Part shown: in pieces, positions 28,793 to 37,401 of the stretch
Position numbering within the stretch: the first letter of the stretch is position 1
How the letters are laid out: the number at the start of each line of letters is the position of its first letter
Assembly (NCBI GenBank): GCA_030447725.1
Contig: JAUJOQ010000009.1
Location: forward strand, 19,405 to 83,404
DNA: 64,000 bases
Source of the DNA: Thermoleophilaceae bacterium
GTDB taxonomy: Bacteria > Actinomycetota > Thermoleophilia > Solirubrobacterales > Thermoleophilaceae
Direction: 5' to 3'
The notes under the pieces: generated by a model
The model's database searches: none
Seen by the model: only the letters and a program-made list of their open reading frames with translations
What the model was told of the DNA's origin: nothing
Made by a program: the position numbers and the translations under genes

Positions 28793-30306
28793 CGCGCGTC
28801 GCGCCGGGCCTCACCAGACGCGCCGCCGCCCGGCGGGGGGCCGGCGGTGCCCGCTACGGCCGTCGAGCTCGGCGCCGCGTCGGAATCGAGGGCCTCGCCG
28901 CGCTCCGGCTCGTCCTCGGGCAGGAACATCTTGCCGCGGTTGGCGATCTGAGCCGGGTCGACAGCCCGCCAGAGCCGGCGCATCATCTCGATGTCCGCCT
29001 CGCCGAACATCTCCGGCAGGAAGGCGCGCTTCTCCATGGCGATCCCGTGCTCGCCGGTGACCGAGCCGCCGAGCCGGATGCACATGCGCAGGATCTCGCC
29101 CGCGAGCTCCTCGGCCCGCTCGAGGGCACCCTCCTCGCTGCCCTTGAACAGGATCAGCGGGTGCAGGTTGCCGTCGCCCGCGTGGAAGACGTTCGCGACG
29201 CGGATGCCGTACTCCTCGGAAAGCCGCCCGATCTCGGCGAGCGCCTCGCCGAGCCGCGTGCGAGGCACGACGCCGTCCTGGACGATGTAGTCGGGCGAGA
29301 GCCAGCCGACCGCCGAGAAGGCGCTCTTTCGCCCCGCCCAGTAGAGCGCGCGCTGGGCGTCGTCGTCCGGTTCGCGCACCTCCGTCGCACCGGCGCCCTC
29401 GAGCACCTCGAGCAGCTGCTCGAACTCGCGGTCGACGGTCTCGTGGTCGCCCTCGAGCTCGACGATCATGAGCGCCTCGATGCCCTCCGGATAGCCCGGC
29501 TTGACCGAGCCCTCCGCAGCCTCGATCGCGAGCTTGTCCATGATCTCCATGGCCACCGGCAACAGCCCCGCGGCGACGACCTTGGCGGCGGCGTTGCCGG
29601 CGGCCTCGAGGCTCTCGTAGGCGGACAGCACGGTCCGGGTCCTGTCGGCGCTCGGCATCAGCCGCAGCGTGACCTCGAGCGCGATGCCGAACATGCCCTC
29701 GGAGCCCACGAACAGGCCCATCCAGTCCGGACCGACCGGCTCGATGCTATCCCCGCCGAGCTCGACCAGCTCGCCGTCGGGCAGTACGACCTTCGCGCCA
29801 AGCACGCTGCTGCTCGTCATGCCGTGCTTGAGGCAGTGCGCACCGCCCGCGTTGAAGGCGAGGTTCCCGCCGATCGAACAGATGGATTGGCTCGACGGGT
29901 CGGGCGCGTAGAAGAGGCTGTGGGGGGCGGCGGCCGCGCTTACCTGCGAGTTGATCACCCCCGGCTCGACGACCGCGGTTCGCTGCTCGGGGTCGAGCTC
30001 GAGGATGCGGTTGAGGCGGTTCAGCGCGATCACGATCCCCTCCTCGATCGGGAGCGAGCCGCCCGAGAGGCTCGTGCCGCTGCCGCGGGCGACGTAGGGC
30101 ACGCCGAGGCGGTGGCACGCGCGGACCGTCTCGACCACCTCGTCCGCGCTCTCCGCCAGCACCACCGCCCGCGGCGAGGCGCGGAAGGAGGTCAGCGCGT
30201 CGCACTCGTACGGAGCGAGCTCGGCCCGACTCGTCAGGATCCGCTCAGGTGGATAGATCGCCCCGAGGGCGGAGAGCAGCCCGTCGCCCGCTCCGTTCTG
30301 CGTCAT
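28789..30306 (-). CDS. glcD: glycolate oxidase catalytic FAD subunit
   Basis: This 505-residue FAD-linked oxidase has [15 protein letters not shown] and [19 protein letters not shown] (PCMH FAD site). The C-terminal substrate domain has [14 protein letters not shown] and [14 protein letters not shown], the conserved His-containing active-site segments of GlcD and D-lactate dehydrogenases. The start is ATG 30306 (MTQNGAGDG); the frame extends upstream without a better start. The last 40 residues are a Pro/Gly/Ala-rich tail longer than usual. It sits 13 nt after garR and overlaps glcE, which argues for glycolate over lactate as the substrate. Confidence 0.92.
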   Translation of the reverse strand: MTQNGAGDGLLSALGAIYPPERILTSRAELAPYECDALTSFRASPRAVVLAESADEVVETVRACHRLGVPYVARGSGTSLSGGSLPIEEGIVIALNRLNRILELDPEQRTAVVEPGVINSQVSAAAAPHSLFYAPDPSSQSICSIGGNLAFNAGGAHCLKHGMTSSSVLGAKVVLPDGELVELGGDSIEPVGPDWMGLFVGSEGMFGIALEVTLRLMPSADRTRTVLSAYESLEAAGNAAAKVVAAGLLPVAMEIMDKLAIEAAEGSVKPGYPEGIEALMIVELEGDHETVDREFEQLLEVLEGAGATEVREPDDDAQRALYWAGRKSAFSAVGWLSPDYIVQDGVVPRTRLGEALAEIGRLSEEYGIRVANVFHAGDGNLHPLILFKGSEEGALERAEELAGEILRMCIRLGGSVTGEHGIAMEKRAFLPEMFGEADIEMMRRLWRAVDPAQIANRGKMFLPEDEPERGEALDSDAAPSSTAVAGTAGPPPGGGASGEARRDAR

Positions 30307-30319
30307 CCCGAAAGCAAGC

Positions 30320-31219
30320 CTACGACGTCGCCGACTCCGCGTCGGACACGCCGGCCAGCTCCTCGTAGAAGCGCGCGATGACCGCATGGTCGTCGTCGCC
30401 GTGGCCGGAGGCGAGCAGGGCGTTCATCACCTCGGCGACCTGGGCGGTGGCAAGCAACGGCACCCCTTCCTCGCGCGCCGCCTGCAGGGCGATGGCGAGG
30501 TCCTTTCGGTGCAGCGAGAGCTTGAACCCGGGGTCGAACTCGCGCTCGAGCATGCGCTCGCCGTGCATCTCGAGAATCTTGCTCTGGGCGAGGCCGCCGA
30601 GCAGCGCCTCGCGCACCTTGGCGGCGTCGACGCCCGACTTGCGCACGAGCGTCAGCGCCTCCGCGACCGCCTGGATCGTGAGCGCCACGACCACCTGGTT
30701 TGCCGCCTTGGCCACCTGGCCGGCGCCGGGCGGGCCGATGTGGGTCACCGCCTTGCCCATCACGTCGAGGATCGGCCGGGCGCGCTCGACCGCGTCCTCG
30801 CTTCCTCCGGCCATGATCGCCAGATCGCCCGACTCGGCGGCGGGCTGGCCGCCGGAGACCGGCGCGTCCACGGCCTCGACGCCCTTCTCCTCCAGCACCT
30901 CATGCACCCTGCGCGAGGTGGCCGGCGCGATGCTCGACATGTCGATGTAGAGCTTGCCCTCGCTCACTCCCTCGGCGACGCCATCCTCGCCGAGGACCAG
31001 TTCCTCGACCTGAGGCGAGTCGGGCAGCATCGTGATCACGACGTCGCTCTTCTCTGCGACCTCGCGCGGCGAGGACGCCTTCTCGCCTCCCCCCTCCACG
31101 AATTGGTCCGCCTTCTCCTCGGTGCGGTTGTAGACGACCAGCTCGTAGTCCGCCTCCCGCAGGTTCTCAGCCATCGGCTGCCCCATGATCCCGAGCCCGA
31201 TAAACCCGATCGTCTCCAT
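30320..31219 (-). CDS. garR: tartronate semialdehyde reductase
   Basis: This 299-residue beta-hydroxyacid dehydrogenase begins with [16 protein letters not shown] (Rossmann fold). It carries [19 protein letters not shown] near residue 120 and the catalytic Lys in [12 protein letters not shown] near 170. Family plus position directly after hyi and gcl points to GarR/GlxR, reducing tartronate semialdehyde to D-glycerate. It is 12 nt downstream of hyi and 13 nt upstream of glcD. Other members (3-hydroxyisobutyrate dehydrogenase) share these motifs; gene context decides the call. Confidence 0.9.
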   Translation of the reverse strand: METIGFIGLGIMGQPMAENLREADYELVVYNRTEEKADQFVEGGGEKASSPREVAEKSDVVITMLPDSPQVEELVLGEDGVAEGVSEGKLYIDMSSIAPATSRRVHEVLEEKGVEAVDAPVSGGQPAAESGDLAIMAGGSEDAVERARPILDVMGKAVTHIGPPGAGQVAKAANQVVVALTIQAVAEALTLVRKSGVDAAKVREALLGGLAQSKILEMHGERMLEREFDPGFKLSLHRKDLAIALQAAREEGVPLLATAQVAEVMNALLASGHGDDDHAVIARFYEELAGVSDAESATS

Positions 31220-31231
31220 GCCGCTCCTCCC

Positions 31232-32020
31232 TCAGATCTTCAGTCCGTAGCTCTCCACCCAGTCGAGCGACGCGCGCGTGTCACCGTCGGGCGCGTACTC
31301 GAGGCCCACCCAGCCGTCGTATCCGGAGCCGTCGATGTGCTCGAACACGAAGGCGTAGTCGATCTCCCCGGTGCCTGGCTGATGGCGACCGGGGTTGTCC
31401 GCGACCTGCACGTGGTCGATCCGCTCGAGCAGCTCGTCGAAGCGCTGACAGACGTTCCCCTCCATCTTCTGCGCGTGGTAGAAGTCGAACTGTAAGCGCA
31501 GGTTGTCGGCGTCGACCTCGTCGAGCAGCCTCACCACGTCCGCTGTGTAGGGGACGAAGAAGCCCTCCACGTCATAGCTGTTGACCGGCTCGACGAGCAG
31601 CGTGCGTCCGTCCTCTCCCAGCGCCTTCGCCGCGTGGCGAACGTTCTCGACCAGGGTGTCCCACTGCTCGTCGTGGGAGCGCTCGTCGAGCCTCAGCCCG
31701 GCCAGACAGTTGAGGCGCGGGCAGTCGAGCACGCGGGCATATTCGCGCGCCTGATCGACGCCCAGGCGGAACTCCTCGACCCGGTCGGGATCGGAGGCGG
31801 TGCCGCGGTCCCCGGCGTCCCAGTCGCCGGCGGGCAGGTTGAAGAGCACCTGCTCGAGCCCTGTGTCGTCGAGCCGCGCACGGATGTCGTCGGCCTCCTC
31901 CTCGTAGGGGAACATGTACTCCACCGCGCTGAAGCCGGCCTCGCGCGCGACGCCGAAGCGGTCGAGGAGCGACTCCTCCTCCGAGAACATGAACGACAGG
32001 TTGGCGGCGAACTTCGGCAT
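31232..32020 (-). CDS. hyi: hydroxypyruvate isomerase
   Basis: This 262-residue xylose-isomerase-like TIM barrel begins with FAANLSFMFSE and AGFSAVEYMFPY. Metal-binding and catalytic acids appear in LLVEPVNSYDVEGFF (first Glu), LQFDFYHAQ (Asp and His) and WVGLEYAPDG (second Glu), as in E. coli Hyi. It interconverts hydroxypyruvate and tartronate semialdehyde. It lies between gcl and garR. A 93-bp spacer with no ORF separates it from gcl, the longest gap inside this operon. Confidence 0.9.
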   Translation of the reverse strand: MPKFAANLSFMFSEEESLLDRFGVAREAGFSAVEYMFPYEEEADDIRARLDDTGLEQVLFNLPAGDWDAGDRGTASDPDRVEEFRLGVDQAREYARVLDCPRLNCLAGLRLDERSHDEQWDTLVENVRHAAKALGEDGRTLLVEPVNSYDVEGFFVPYTADVVRLLDEVDADNLRLQFDFYHAQKMEGNVCQRFDELLERIDHVQVADNPGRHQPGTGEIDYAFVFEHIDGSGYDGWVGLEYAPDGDTRASLDWVESYGLKI

Positions 32021-32113
32021 CTCGTCAGCTCCTTTCGGTGTCAGCGACCCTGGAAGCGACCCGCTCGCCGGCGAGCGGGGCCGTGCGCGGCTCGCGGTTC
32101 GTGCCTGCCACGG

Positions 32114-33868
32114 TCAGACCTCGCCCGTCGCGGCCGGTTGCTCCTCGAGGTCCTCGACCGGCTCGGGCTCCTTGATCTCGTCGATCGACGTGCCCATCGC
32201 GGCGTCGGCCTCGCGCTCGATCATCACCTCGACGAGCGCCGGCCGGCGCTCGCGCTCCGAGGTATCGACGGCCCACGCAAGCGCCTCCTGGATCTCCTCC
32301 GGCCGGGTGACCCGGCGGCCGAAGGCGCCCATGCCCTCCATCACCTTGACGTGGTCCATCCCGTAGGACTCGTCGTAGGAGAGGTCCACGCCGTAGTTCA
32401 TCTCGAACTTGGTCTCGGCCTGCCTGATCAGGCCCATGTAGGCGTTGTTGATCATCACCAGCACGTAGGGAACGCTGTACTGGCAGGCGACGGCGACCTC
32501 CTCCATCAGAAACTGGAAGCTGTAGTCGCCGACGATGCCGACGACGGTCTGGTCGGGGCGGGCGATCTTCGCCCCCAGGCACGCCGGCACCTCCCAGCCC
32601 AGCGGGCCGGCCTGCCCGCAGATCAGGTAGTGGCGCGGCTTGTAGACCTCCTGGAATTGCGCGGACCAGATCTGGTACAGGCCGATCGCGGTGACGAACA
32701 CGGTGTCCGGACCGAAGAAGTCGTTGATCTCCTGGAAGACGCGCTGGGGCTTGATCGGCACGTCATCGAAGTCCGTCTTGCGGCGAAGTCGCCGGCGCAG
32801 GTCGAGCGTGTGCTCGGCCCATTCCGTCGTCTCGCGCTCGTCCGTGCGCCGCTTGGCCGCTTCGAGCAGCGCCTCGACCGTAAGCCGCGCGTCGCCCACG
32901 AGCCCGAGGTCGGGGGCGAGCACGCGACCGATCTGGGTCGGCTCCACGTCGGCGTGGATGAACCGGCGCTCACCGCGGTAGACCTCGGCGTCGCCCATGT
33001 GACGCTCGGCGAATCGTGCGCCGATCGCCAACACGAGGTCGGACTCGAGGAAGGCCTGGTTGCCCGCGCGCGTCTGGGTCTGTATCCCGGCGAGGCCGAC
33101 GTAGAGCGGGTGGTCGACCGGAATCGAGCCCCAGCCCATCAGGGTCGGCAGCACCGGGATCTGCAGGTGCTCGGCGAGCGCCACGAGCGCCTCGGAGGCC
33201 TCGGCGATGATCACGCCGCCACCGGGCATGAGGAGCGGGCGCTCGGCCTCCAGCAGCATGTCGAGCGCGCGCTCTACCGCGGCCGGGTGAGGGGCGGTGG
33301 GGAAGACCGGCAGCGGGGCGTCGGCCTTGGGGTCGTAGACGATCTCGCCCTGCGCCACGTCGAGCGGCAGGTCCACGTGGACCGGGCCCGGCCTGCCCTC
33401 ACGCATAGTGCGAAAGGCGTCGCGGAATACCCAAGGGAGCTGCGCGGACTCCTTGACCAGGTAGCTCTTCTTCACCACCGGCTTGACGATCTCGGCGATC
33501 TCGACCGCCTGAAAGGCCTCCTGGTGGAGCTTTGCCACCGGCGCCTGGCCGGTGATGGTGAGGATCGGAATCGAGTCGGCCCAGGCCGTGTAGAGGCCGG
33601 TCACCATGTTCGTGCCGGCCGGTCCCGAGGTGCCGACGGCGACCCCGATCCCGCCGGTGACCCGAGAGTACGCGTCGGCGGCGTGGGTGCCGCCTTCCTC
33701 GTGGCGCATGATGACGTGCTTGATGGAGCTGTGTTCGAGCGCGGCCTTGTAAAGGGGGAGCACGGCCGCTCCGGGGATGCCGAACATGACCTCGACGCCC
33801 TCGGACTCGAGCACGCTCACGACCGCCTGCATGGCGGGCATCGGGCTGGGTGCTTCGTAGCTGCTCAT
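32114..33868 (-). CDS. gcl: glyoxylate carboligase
   Basis: This 584-residue thiamine-diphosphate enzyme condenses two glyoxylates to tartronate semialdehyde and CO2. Gcl-type stretches include FGIPGAAVLPLY, GTSGPAGTNMVTGLY, PTLMGWGSIP, VPIKPQRVF, CGQAGPLGWEVPA and the TPP site GDYSFQFLMEEVAVACQY...NNAYMGL. The start is ATG 33868, with GGAGGAGGTC just upstream; the frame extends further but is not needed. Notably, residues 55-60 read RHEEGG, placing Glu57 where E. coli Gcl has Val51. It heads the operon with hyi, garR and glcDEF, and diverges from glycerate kinase. Confidence 0.92.
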   Translation of the reverse strand: MSSYEAPSPMPAMQAVVSVLESEGVEVMFGIPGAAVLPLYKAALEHSSIKHVIMRHEEGGTHAADAYSRVTGGIGVAVGTSGPAGTNMVTGLYTAWADSIPILTITGQAPVAKLHQEAFQAVEIAEIVKPVVKKSYLVKESAQLPWVFRDAFRTMREGRPGPVHVDLPLDVAQGEIVYDPKADAPLPVFPTAPHPAAVERALDMLLEAERPLLMPGGGVIIAEASEALVALAEHLQIPVLPTLMGWGSIPVDHPLYVGLAGIQTQTRAGNQAFLESDLVLAIGARFAERHMGDAEVYRGERRFIHADVEPTQIGRVLAPDLGLVGDARLTVEALLEAAKRRTDERETTEWAEHTLDLRRRLRRKTDFDDVPIKPQRVFQEINDFFGPDTVFVTAIGLYQIWSAQFQEVYKPRHYLICGQAGPLGWEVPACLGAKIARPDQTVVGIVGDYSFQFLMEEVAVACQYSVPYVLVMINNAYMGLIRQAETKFEMNYGVDLSYDESYGMDHVKVMEGMGAFGRRVTRPEEIQEALAWAVDTSERERRPALVEVMIEREADAAMGTSIDEIKEPEPVEDLEEQPAATGEV

Positions 33869-33973
33869 TCGACCTCCTCCGCCTGGTTCACGGGTACCCG
33901 AACCGGTCCCCGAGTCCCGCGAGCCTACGCGGGCCCTGCGCCCGCGTGCGGAGCGGTCGAGCGCCGCGATCGC

Positions 33974-33986
33974 GCATACCGTATGC
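33974..33986. promoter_or_regulatory. perfect inverted repeat in the gcl/glxK divergent promoter
   Basis: GCATACCGTATGC is a perfect 6-1-6 dyad in the 217-bp region between the gcl and glycerate kinase starts, 106 bp from gcl and 100 bp from glxK. GntR- and IclR-type regulators commonly use sites of this size, so it is a good candidate operator for co-regulating both arms. No regulator gene is adjacent. The site is seen; its function is inferred. Confidence 0.5.
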
Positions 33987-34085
33987 CATAACTCACCCTG
34001 AGTGGCGGGAGACGACCTCCACAGTGAGCAAGCAGGCGAAACAGCGGCTGGGCGCCGCACTGCGTTCGATGGCTCTCAAGGCGCC

Positions 34086-35066
34086 GTGAACCGTCCGTCA
34101 CTCGTCGCGCCCGACGGATTCAAGGGAAGCTTTACGGCAGTGGAAGTCGCGGCCGCCATCGCGCGCGGCCTGCGGGCGGCCGGCCGCGAGGCGATCGAGC
34201 TGCCCGTGGCGGACGGGGGCGAGGGCACCATGGACGTGCTCCTCGAGGCCCTCGGAGGCGAGCGCCGGACGGCTACGGTCGCCGATCCGCTCAGCCGCCT
34301 GGTCGAGGCGACCTTCGGCGTGCTACCCGGCGGACGCACCGCCATCGTCGAGGCGGCCCAGGCGAGCGGGCTGCACCACGTGGCCGAGGGCGAGCGCGAC
34401 GCATGGGCGGCGAGCTCACGCGGCACCGGCGAGCTCATCGCCGCCGCGGCGCGGACGGGGGCCGAGAAGATCCTGGTGACGGTCGGTGGCTCGGCTACGA
34501 CCGACGGCGGCATGGGGGCGGTCGAGGCGCTCGACGCGACGGGCGCCGACCTCAGCATCGAGGTGCTCTGCGATGTGCGCACGCCGTTCGAGGAGGCTGC
34601 GGAGGTCTTCGGTCCTCAGAAGGGCGCCGATCCGGAGACCGTCGAGCGCCTGACGCGCCGCCTGCATCGGCTTGCCGAGGCAGCGCCGCGCGACCCCCGG
34701 GGAGTGCCGATGACCGGCGCGGCGGGTGGGCTCGCGGGTGGTCTGTGGGCGCACCGGGGAGCGCGGCTCGTGCCGGGTGCCGCCTACGTTCTCGACGCCG
34801 TGGGCTTCGACGATCACATCCGGGAGGCGGCCTTCGCCGTGACCGGCGAGGGTCGCCTCGACGGGCAGACGCTCGCGGGCAAGGTATTGGCCGAGGTCGC
34901 GACCCGCTGCCGGCAGCGAGGCGTGGCATGCCACGCGATCGTTGGCCAAAACGCGCTTGAGCCGTTCGAGGGGCGCAAGCTCGACCTGGCGAGTGTGACG
35001 GAGGCCACCACCCTGGAAGAGCTCGAGGCCGCCGGGCGCAGCGTCGTGAGCGCGCGGGGAGACTGA
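34086..35066 (+). CDS. glxK: glycerate 2-kinase
   Basis: This 326-residue GarK/GlxK-type kinase opens with LVAPDGFKGSFTA and has LPVADGGEGTMDVL near residue 40, VTVGGSATTDGGMGAVEAL near 130, and GAAGGLAGGL and FAVTGEGRLDGQTLAGK further on, all hallmarks of the family. It phosphorylates D-glycerate from GarR to 2-phosphoglycerate. The GTG at 34086 fits the family N-terminus; the frame is open further upstream but that part looks untranslated. It is transcribed away from gcl, so both can share operators in the 217-bp gap. It is at the short end of family length (370-380 is usual). Confidence 0.9.
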   Translation: MNRPSLVAPDGFKGSFTAVEVAAAIARGLRAAGREAIELPVADGGEGTMDVLLEALGGERRTATVADPLSRLVEATFGVLPGGRTAIVEAAQASGLHHVAEGERDAWAASSRGTGELIAAAARTGAEKILVTVGGSATTDGGMGAVEALDATGADLSIEVLCDVRTPFEEAAEVFGPQKGADPETVERLTRRLHRLAEAAPRDPRGVPMTGAAGGLAGGLWAHRGARLVPGAAYVLDAVGFDDHIREAAFAVTGEGRLDGQTLAGKVLAEVATRCRQRGVACHAIVGQNALEPFEGRKLDLASVTEATTLEELEAAGRSVVSARGD

Positions 35067-35097
35067 CGGCCGCCGCGTGGGGGTTCGCTGGCCCCTC

Positions 35098-36216
35098 CTA
35101 GGCGCCGGACTGAGCCTCACCGCGCTGGCCCAGCTTCGCCTGCGGCCGCAGCTCGCGAGGCAGCCCCTCGCCCAGAGCGGCGCGTGCGAGCGCGCGCCCC
35201 AGTCCCGGCGCCTGCTTGAAGAGGTTGTGGCCCGCCACGAAGAAGATTCCGTCCACCTCCCAGACGGCGACGCCGTCGCTGCTCCAGGGCAGTTCCGTGA
35301 CCCAACAGTGGCGCGGCTCCAGGGGATCGGGGTCGAGCCCGGGCAGCGCCTCTTTCACGTAGGCGCTCGCCCGCTCCGCCAGCGATGCGAGGGCGCGGGG
35401 GTCGACGAGGCTGCCGTCCTCGCGCACCTCGACCGCCTGGCTGAGGCCGACCGCGTAGCGGCGGTTGCCCGCGACCGGCGCCGCATAAGCACCGACTTCC
35501 CCGAACTGCCCACTGGAGTCCTGCAGGCAGGCGAGCCTCGGAGGGGGATCGCCGCGCACCTCGAAGGTGCCGCGCACGTGAGCACCCAGCCTCACCGGCA
35601 ACGAGAGGCCCATGCCGCGCGCAAGTCCGGCCGTGCCACGCCCGGCACAGACGACAACGCTCGCGTGCTCGCAGGTGCTGCCGCCGGCGCGCACCTCGAC
35701 CGTGTCGCGTCCGGTCACTTCGAGCGAGATGACCTCGTCGGCGACCAGCGCGTCGCCGAGCTGCCCTGCGAGCGCCTCGATCGCGGCGCTGGTGCGAATC
35801 GCTCCCCCCTCCTCGTCGAGCATCGCCGGCCCTTCGTAGGACGCGAGCGGAGGCAGCAGCTCTCCGAGCTCCGCCGCCCCGACCATCCGGACCGGGATCC
35901 GGCCGTCGTCCTCGAGCACACGCAACCGGTCCTCCACGGAGGGGCCGAGTGCCAGCACGCCGTCGCTCGAGATCAGTTCGACGCCCAGGCGCTCCTCCCA
36001 TTCGTTCCACACGGCGCGGCTGCTACGGGTGAGGGCGACAAGGCGCGGGTCGTCATGCGCGTGCCGAAAGATGCGCGACTCGCCGCCGGATTGCCCGTTC
36101 CCCGGCACGCCGCTCTCGTAGACCCGAACGTCGGCACCCTGCTCGACCAGGGCATATGCGGTCGAGAGCCCGACGATGCCGGCGCCGATCACCCCGACTT
36201 GCGCTGGCTCTGCCAC
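35098..36216 (-). CDS. FAD-dependent amine/amino-acid oxidase (glycine or sarcosine oxidase-like)
   Basis: This 372-residue DAO-family flavoenzyme starts with VGVIGAGIVGLSTAYALVEQGADV (ADP-binding GxGxxG) and has GGESRIFRHAH near residue 45, as in monomeric sarcosine oxidase and N-methyltryptophan oxidase. It ends with DGIFFVAGHNLFKQAPGLG, the second FAD-contacting segment. A glycine- or sarcosine-oxidising enzyme next to glyoxylate genes would supply glyoxylate, but the substrate cannot be read from sequence. It converges on glxK with a 31-bp gap. No Tat or Sec signal is visible, so it is probably cytosolic. Confidence 0.8.
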   Translation of the reverse strand: MAEPAQVGVIGAGIVGLSTAYALVEQGADVRVYESGVPGNGQSGGESRIFRHAHDDPRLVALTRSSRAVWNEWEERLGVELISSDGVLALGPSVEDRLRVLEDDGRIPVRMVGAAELGELLPPLASYEGPAMLDEEGGAIRTSAAIEALAGQLGDALVADEVISLEVTGRDTVEVRAGGSTCEHASVVVCAGRGTAGLARGMGLSLPVRLGAHVRGTFEVRGDPPPRLACLQDSSGQFGEVGAYAAPVAGNRRYAVGLSQAVEVREDGSLVDPRALASLAERASAYVKEALPGLDPDPLEPRHCWVTELPWSSDGVAVWEVDGIFFVAGHNLFKQAPGLGRALARAALGEGLPRELRPQAKLGQRGEAQSGA

Positions 36217-36515
36217 GCCGTCACTATCTCACCGTCGCGCCCTCCCGCGTGCGATGGGTGGGGCTCGTCGATCAACGGACCGGGCACGACTCGATCCTGC
36301 TCTTCCCAGCGCCGGTCTCGGCGTTCGTCGCGGTCTCGCTCACTGCCGACTCCGGTGCGGTTGGACGCCTGACCGGCGGCGCGATGGCGTCAGCTCCTCG
36401 AGCACTGCTTCCGCCACTCGGCTGCATCTGCGGCCAAGCGTGGCGAAGTCGAGCGTCCTGCAAGCCGCGGTAGAATGGTAGAAACAAGCTTTGCTGGGGA
36501 AACGGCGGTGTTACG
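36217..36515. other. intergenic stretch
   Basis: About 300 bp lie between the flavoenzyme start and the next gene. No credible ORF, hairpin or repeat was found. It should hold promoters for both directions. Confidence 0.4.
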
Positions 36516-36941
36516 TTGGATCCGGGAGCTAGCGCCGAACATAGTCTTACTCAAAAGGTTCCGCTGGTCGACTTCGAGGTGCTTGTTCCTTGCGCTAACG
36601 CTGGGGCGGGGGAGACCGTGCAGCTTGCAGGCGAGCTCGACGTCGTCTGCAACTTTACTAGCACCGAGACGACCGTCTCGGGCACCTTCTCTAGCAACGC
36701 ACAAGAAGTGTCGGCTGTCGGCTCCGTCACACGCGATAGGTACCGGGGGCTCGGGGAGCATCACCAGCACTTCACTGCCACGCTCGCCGAGGGTACAAAC
36801 AGCTTTTCGTTTGTGAGTCTGTTTCGGCTAACTGGCCCAGGCCGAGCAACCGATGTCCACGTTCACTCATCTTACGTTTTTACGGGCCTGGCCGGCGAGT
36901 ACGTGGTGACCGTAAACGGGCCAAGAGCAGAATGTAAATAA
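36516..36941 (+). CDS. conserved hypothetical beta-rich protein
   Basis: A 141-residue ORF has alternating hydrophobic/polar strands: VDFEVLVPCANAGAGETVQL, AVGSVTRDRYRGLGEH, FSFVSLFRLTGPG, VHVHSSYVFTG, ending VNGPRAECK. I recall a bacterial family of small secreted proteins with the same pattern of VPCAxGGAGE, TGDxYR and a C-terminal AECK. Those usually carry a signal peptide, which is missing here. The true N-terminus may be lost, in another frame upstream (around 36475), or the TTG at 36516 may be correct. GC is lower than in neighbouring genes, possibly a sign of different ancestry. Confidence 0.55.
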   Translation: MDPGASAEHSLTQKVPLVDFEVLVPCANAGAGETVQLAGELDVVCNFTSTETTVSGTFSSNAQEVSAVGSVTRDRYRGLGEHHQHFTATLAEGTNSFSFVSLFRLTGPGRATDVHVHSSYVFTGLAGEYVVTVNGPRAECK

Positions 36942-37146
36942 CCGAGGTACCAACGACCCACCGGAGTAACACATCCGTCACCTGACTACCTACACGTCGA
37001 TACGAGGGAGCACGAAATCGACAGGCGGCGGCCCTATTCGCAGGTTCAGTGGCCGCTGCCCGCCTCGATGACCGGACACCTCCCCGACCCGCCCTGAGCC
37101 GTGGCCAGCGCGATCAAGGCCGGCGACGAATGCTCGACGGAGGAAG

Positions 37147-37401
37147 TCAAGTAGGGGAGGTCACGATCTCCTTTGCCCGGGCTTGCTCGATCGCCCACTG
37201 CGTCGGGTTGTCGGCCTTCCGGGGCCGTTGCGCCCGCGCGGGTTTGAGCGCTTCGGGGCGCCGGCGGCGAGCTCGATCATCGAACAGCATGTGTAGGAGA
37301 TCTGTCGTCCGATCGAAGGGTAGGTTCGCGACGACGCTGAACCCCCGCGGATCGGGAAGGTGCGGGCTGCGCCCGCGCTTCGCAGAGGCCCTCACGGTCA
37401 A
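37147..37401 (-). pseudogene. fragment of rRNA adenine N6-dimethyltransferase-like gene (Erm/KsgA family)
   Basis: In this minus-strand frame a short segment reads GFSVVANLPFDRTTDLLHML. The NLPF tetrapeptide preceded by VVA is motif IV of KsgA/Erm methyltransferases, and the following TT-x-LL-x-L helix also fits. The SAM-binding glycine motif that should lie about 70 residues earlier is absent, and downstream only about 40 residues of Arg-rich sequence remain. It overlaps the end of the GNAT gene by a few bases. I read it as a decayed remnant; chance similarity is possible. Confidence 0.35.

Noticed and set aside
29047..30381. 444-codon plus-strand ORF opposite glcD
   Set aside because: Shadow of GlcD; no domain or ribosome site.
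31634..33991. 785-codon plus-strand ORF across hyi and gcl
   Set aside because: Antisense shadow with low-complexity composition; hyi and gcl are unmistakable on the other strand.
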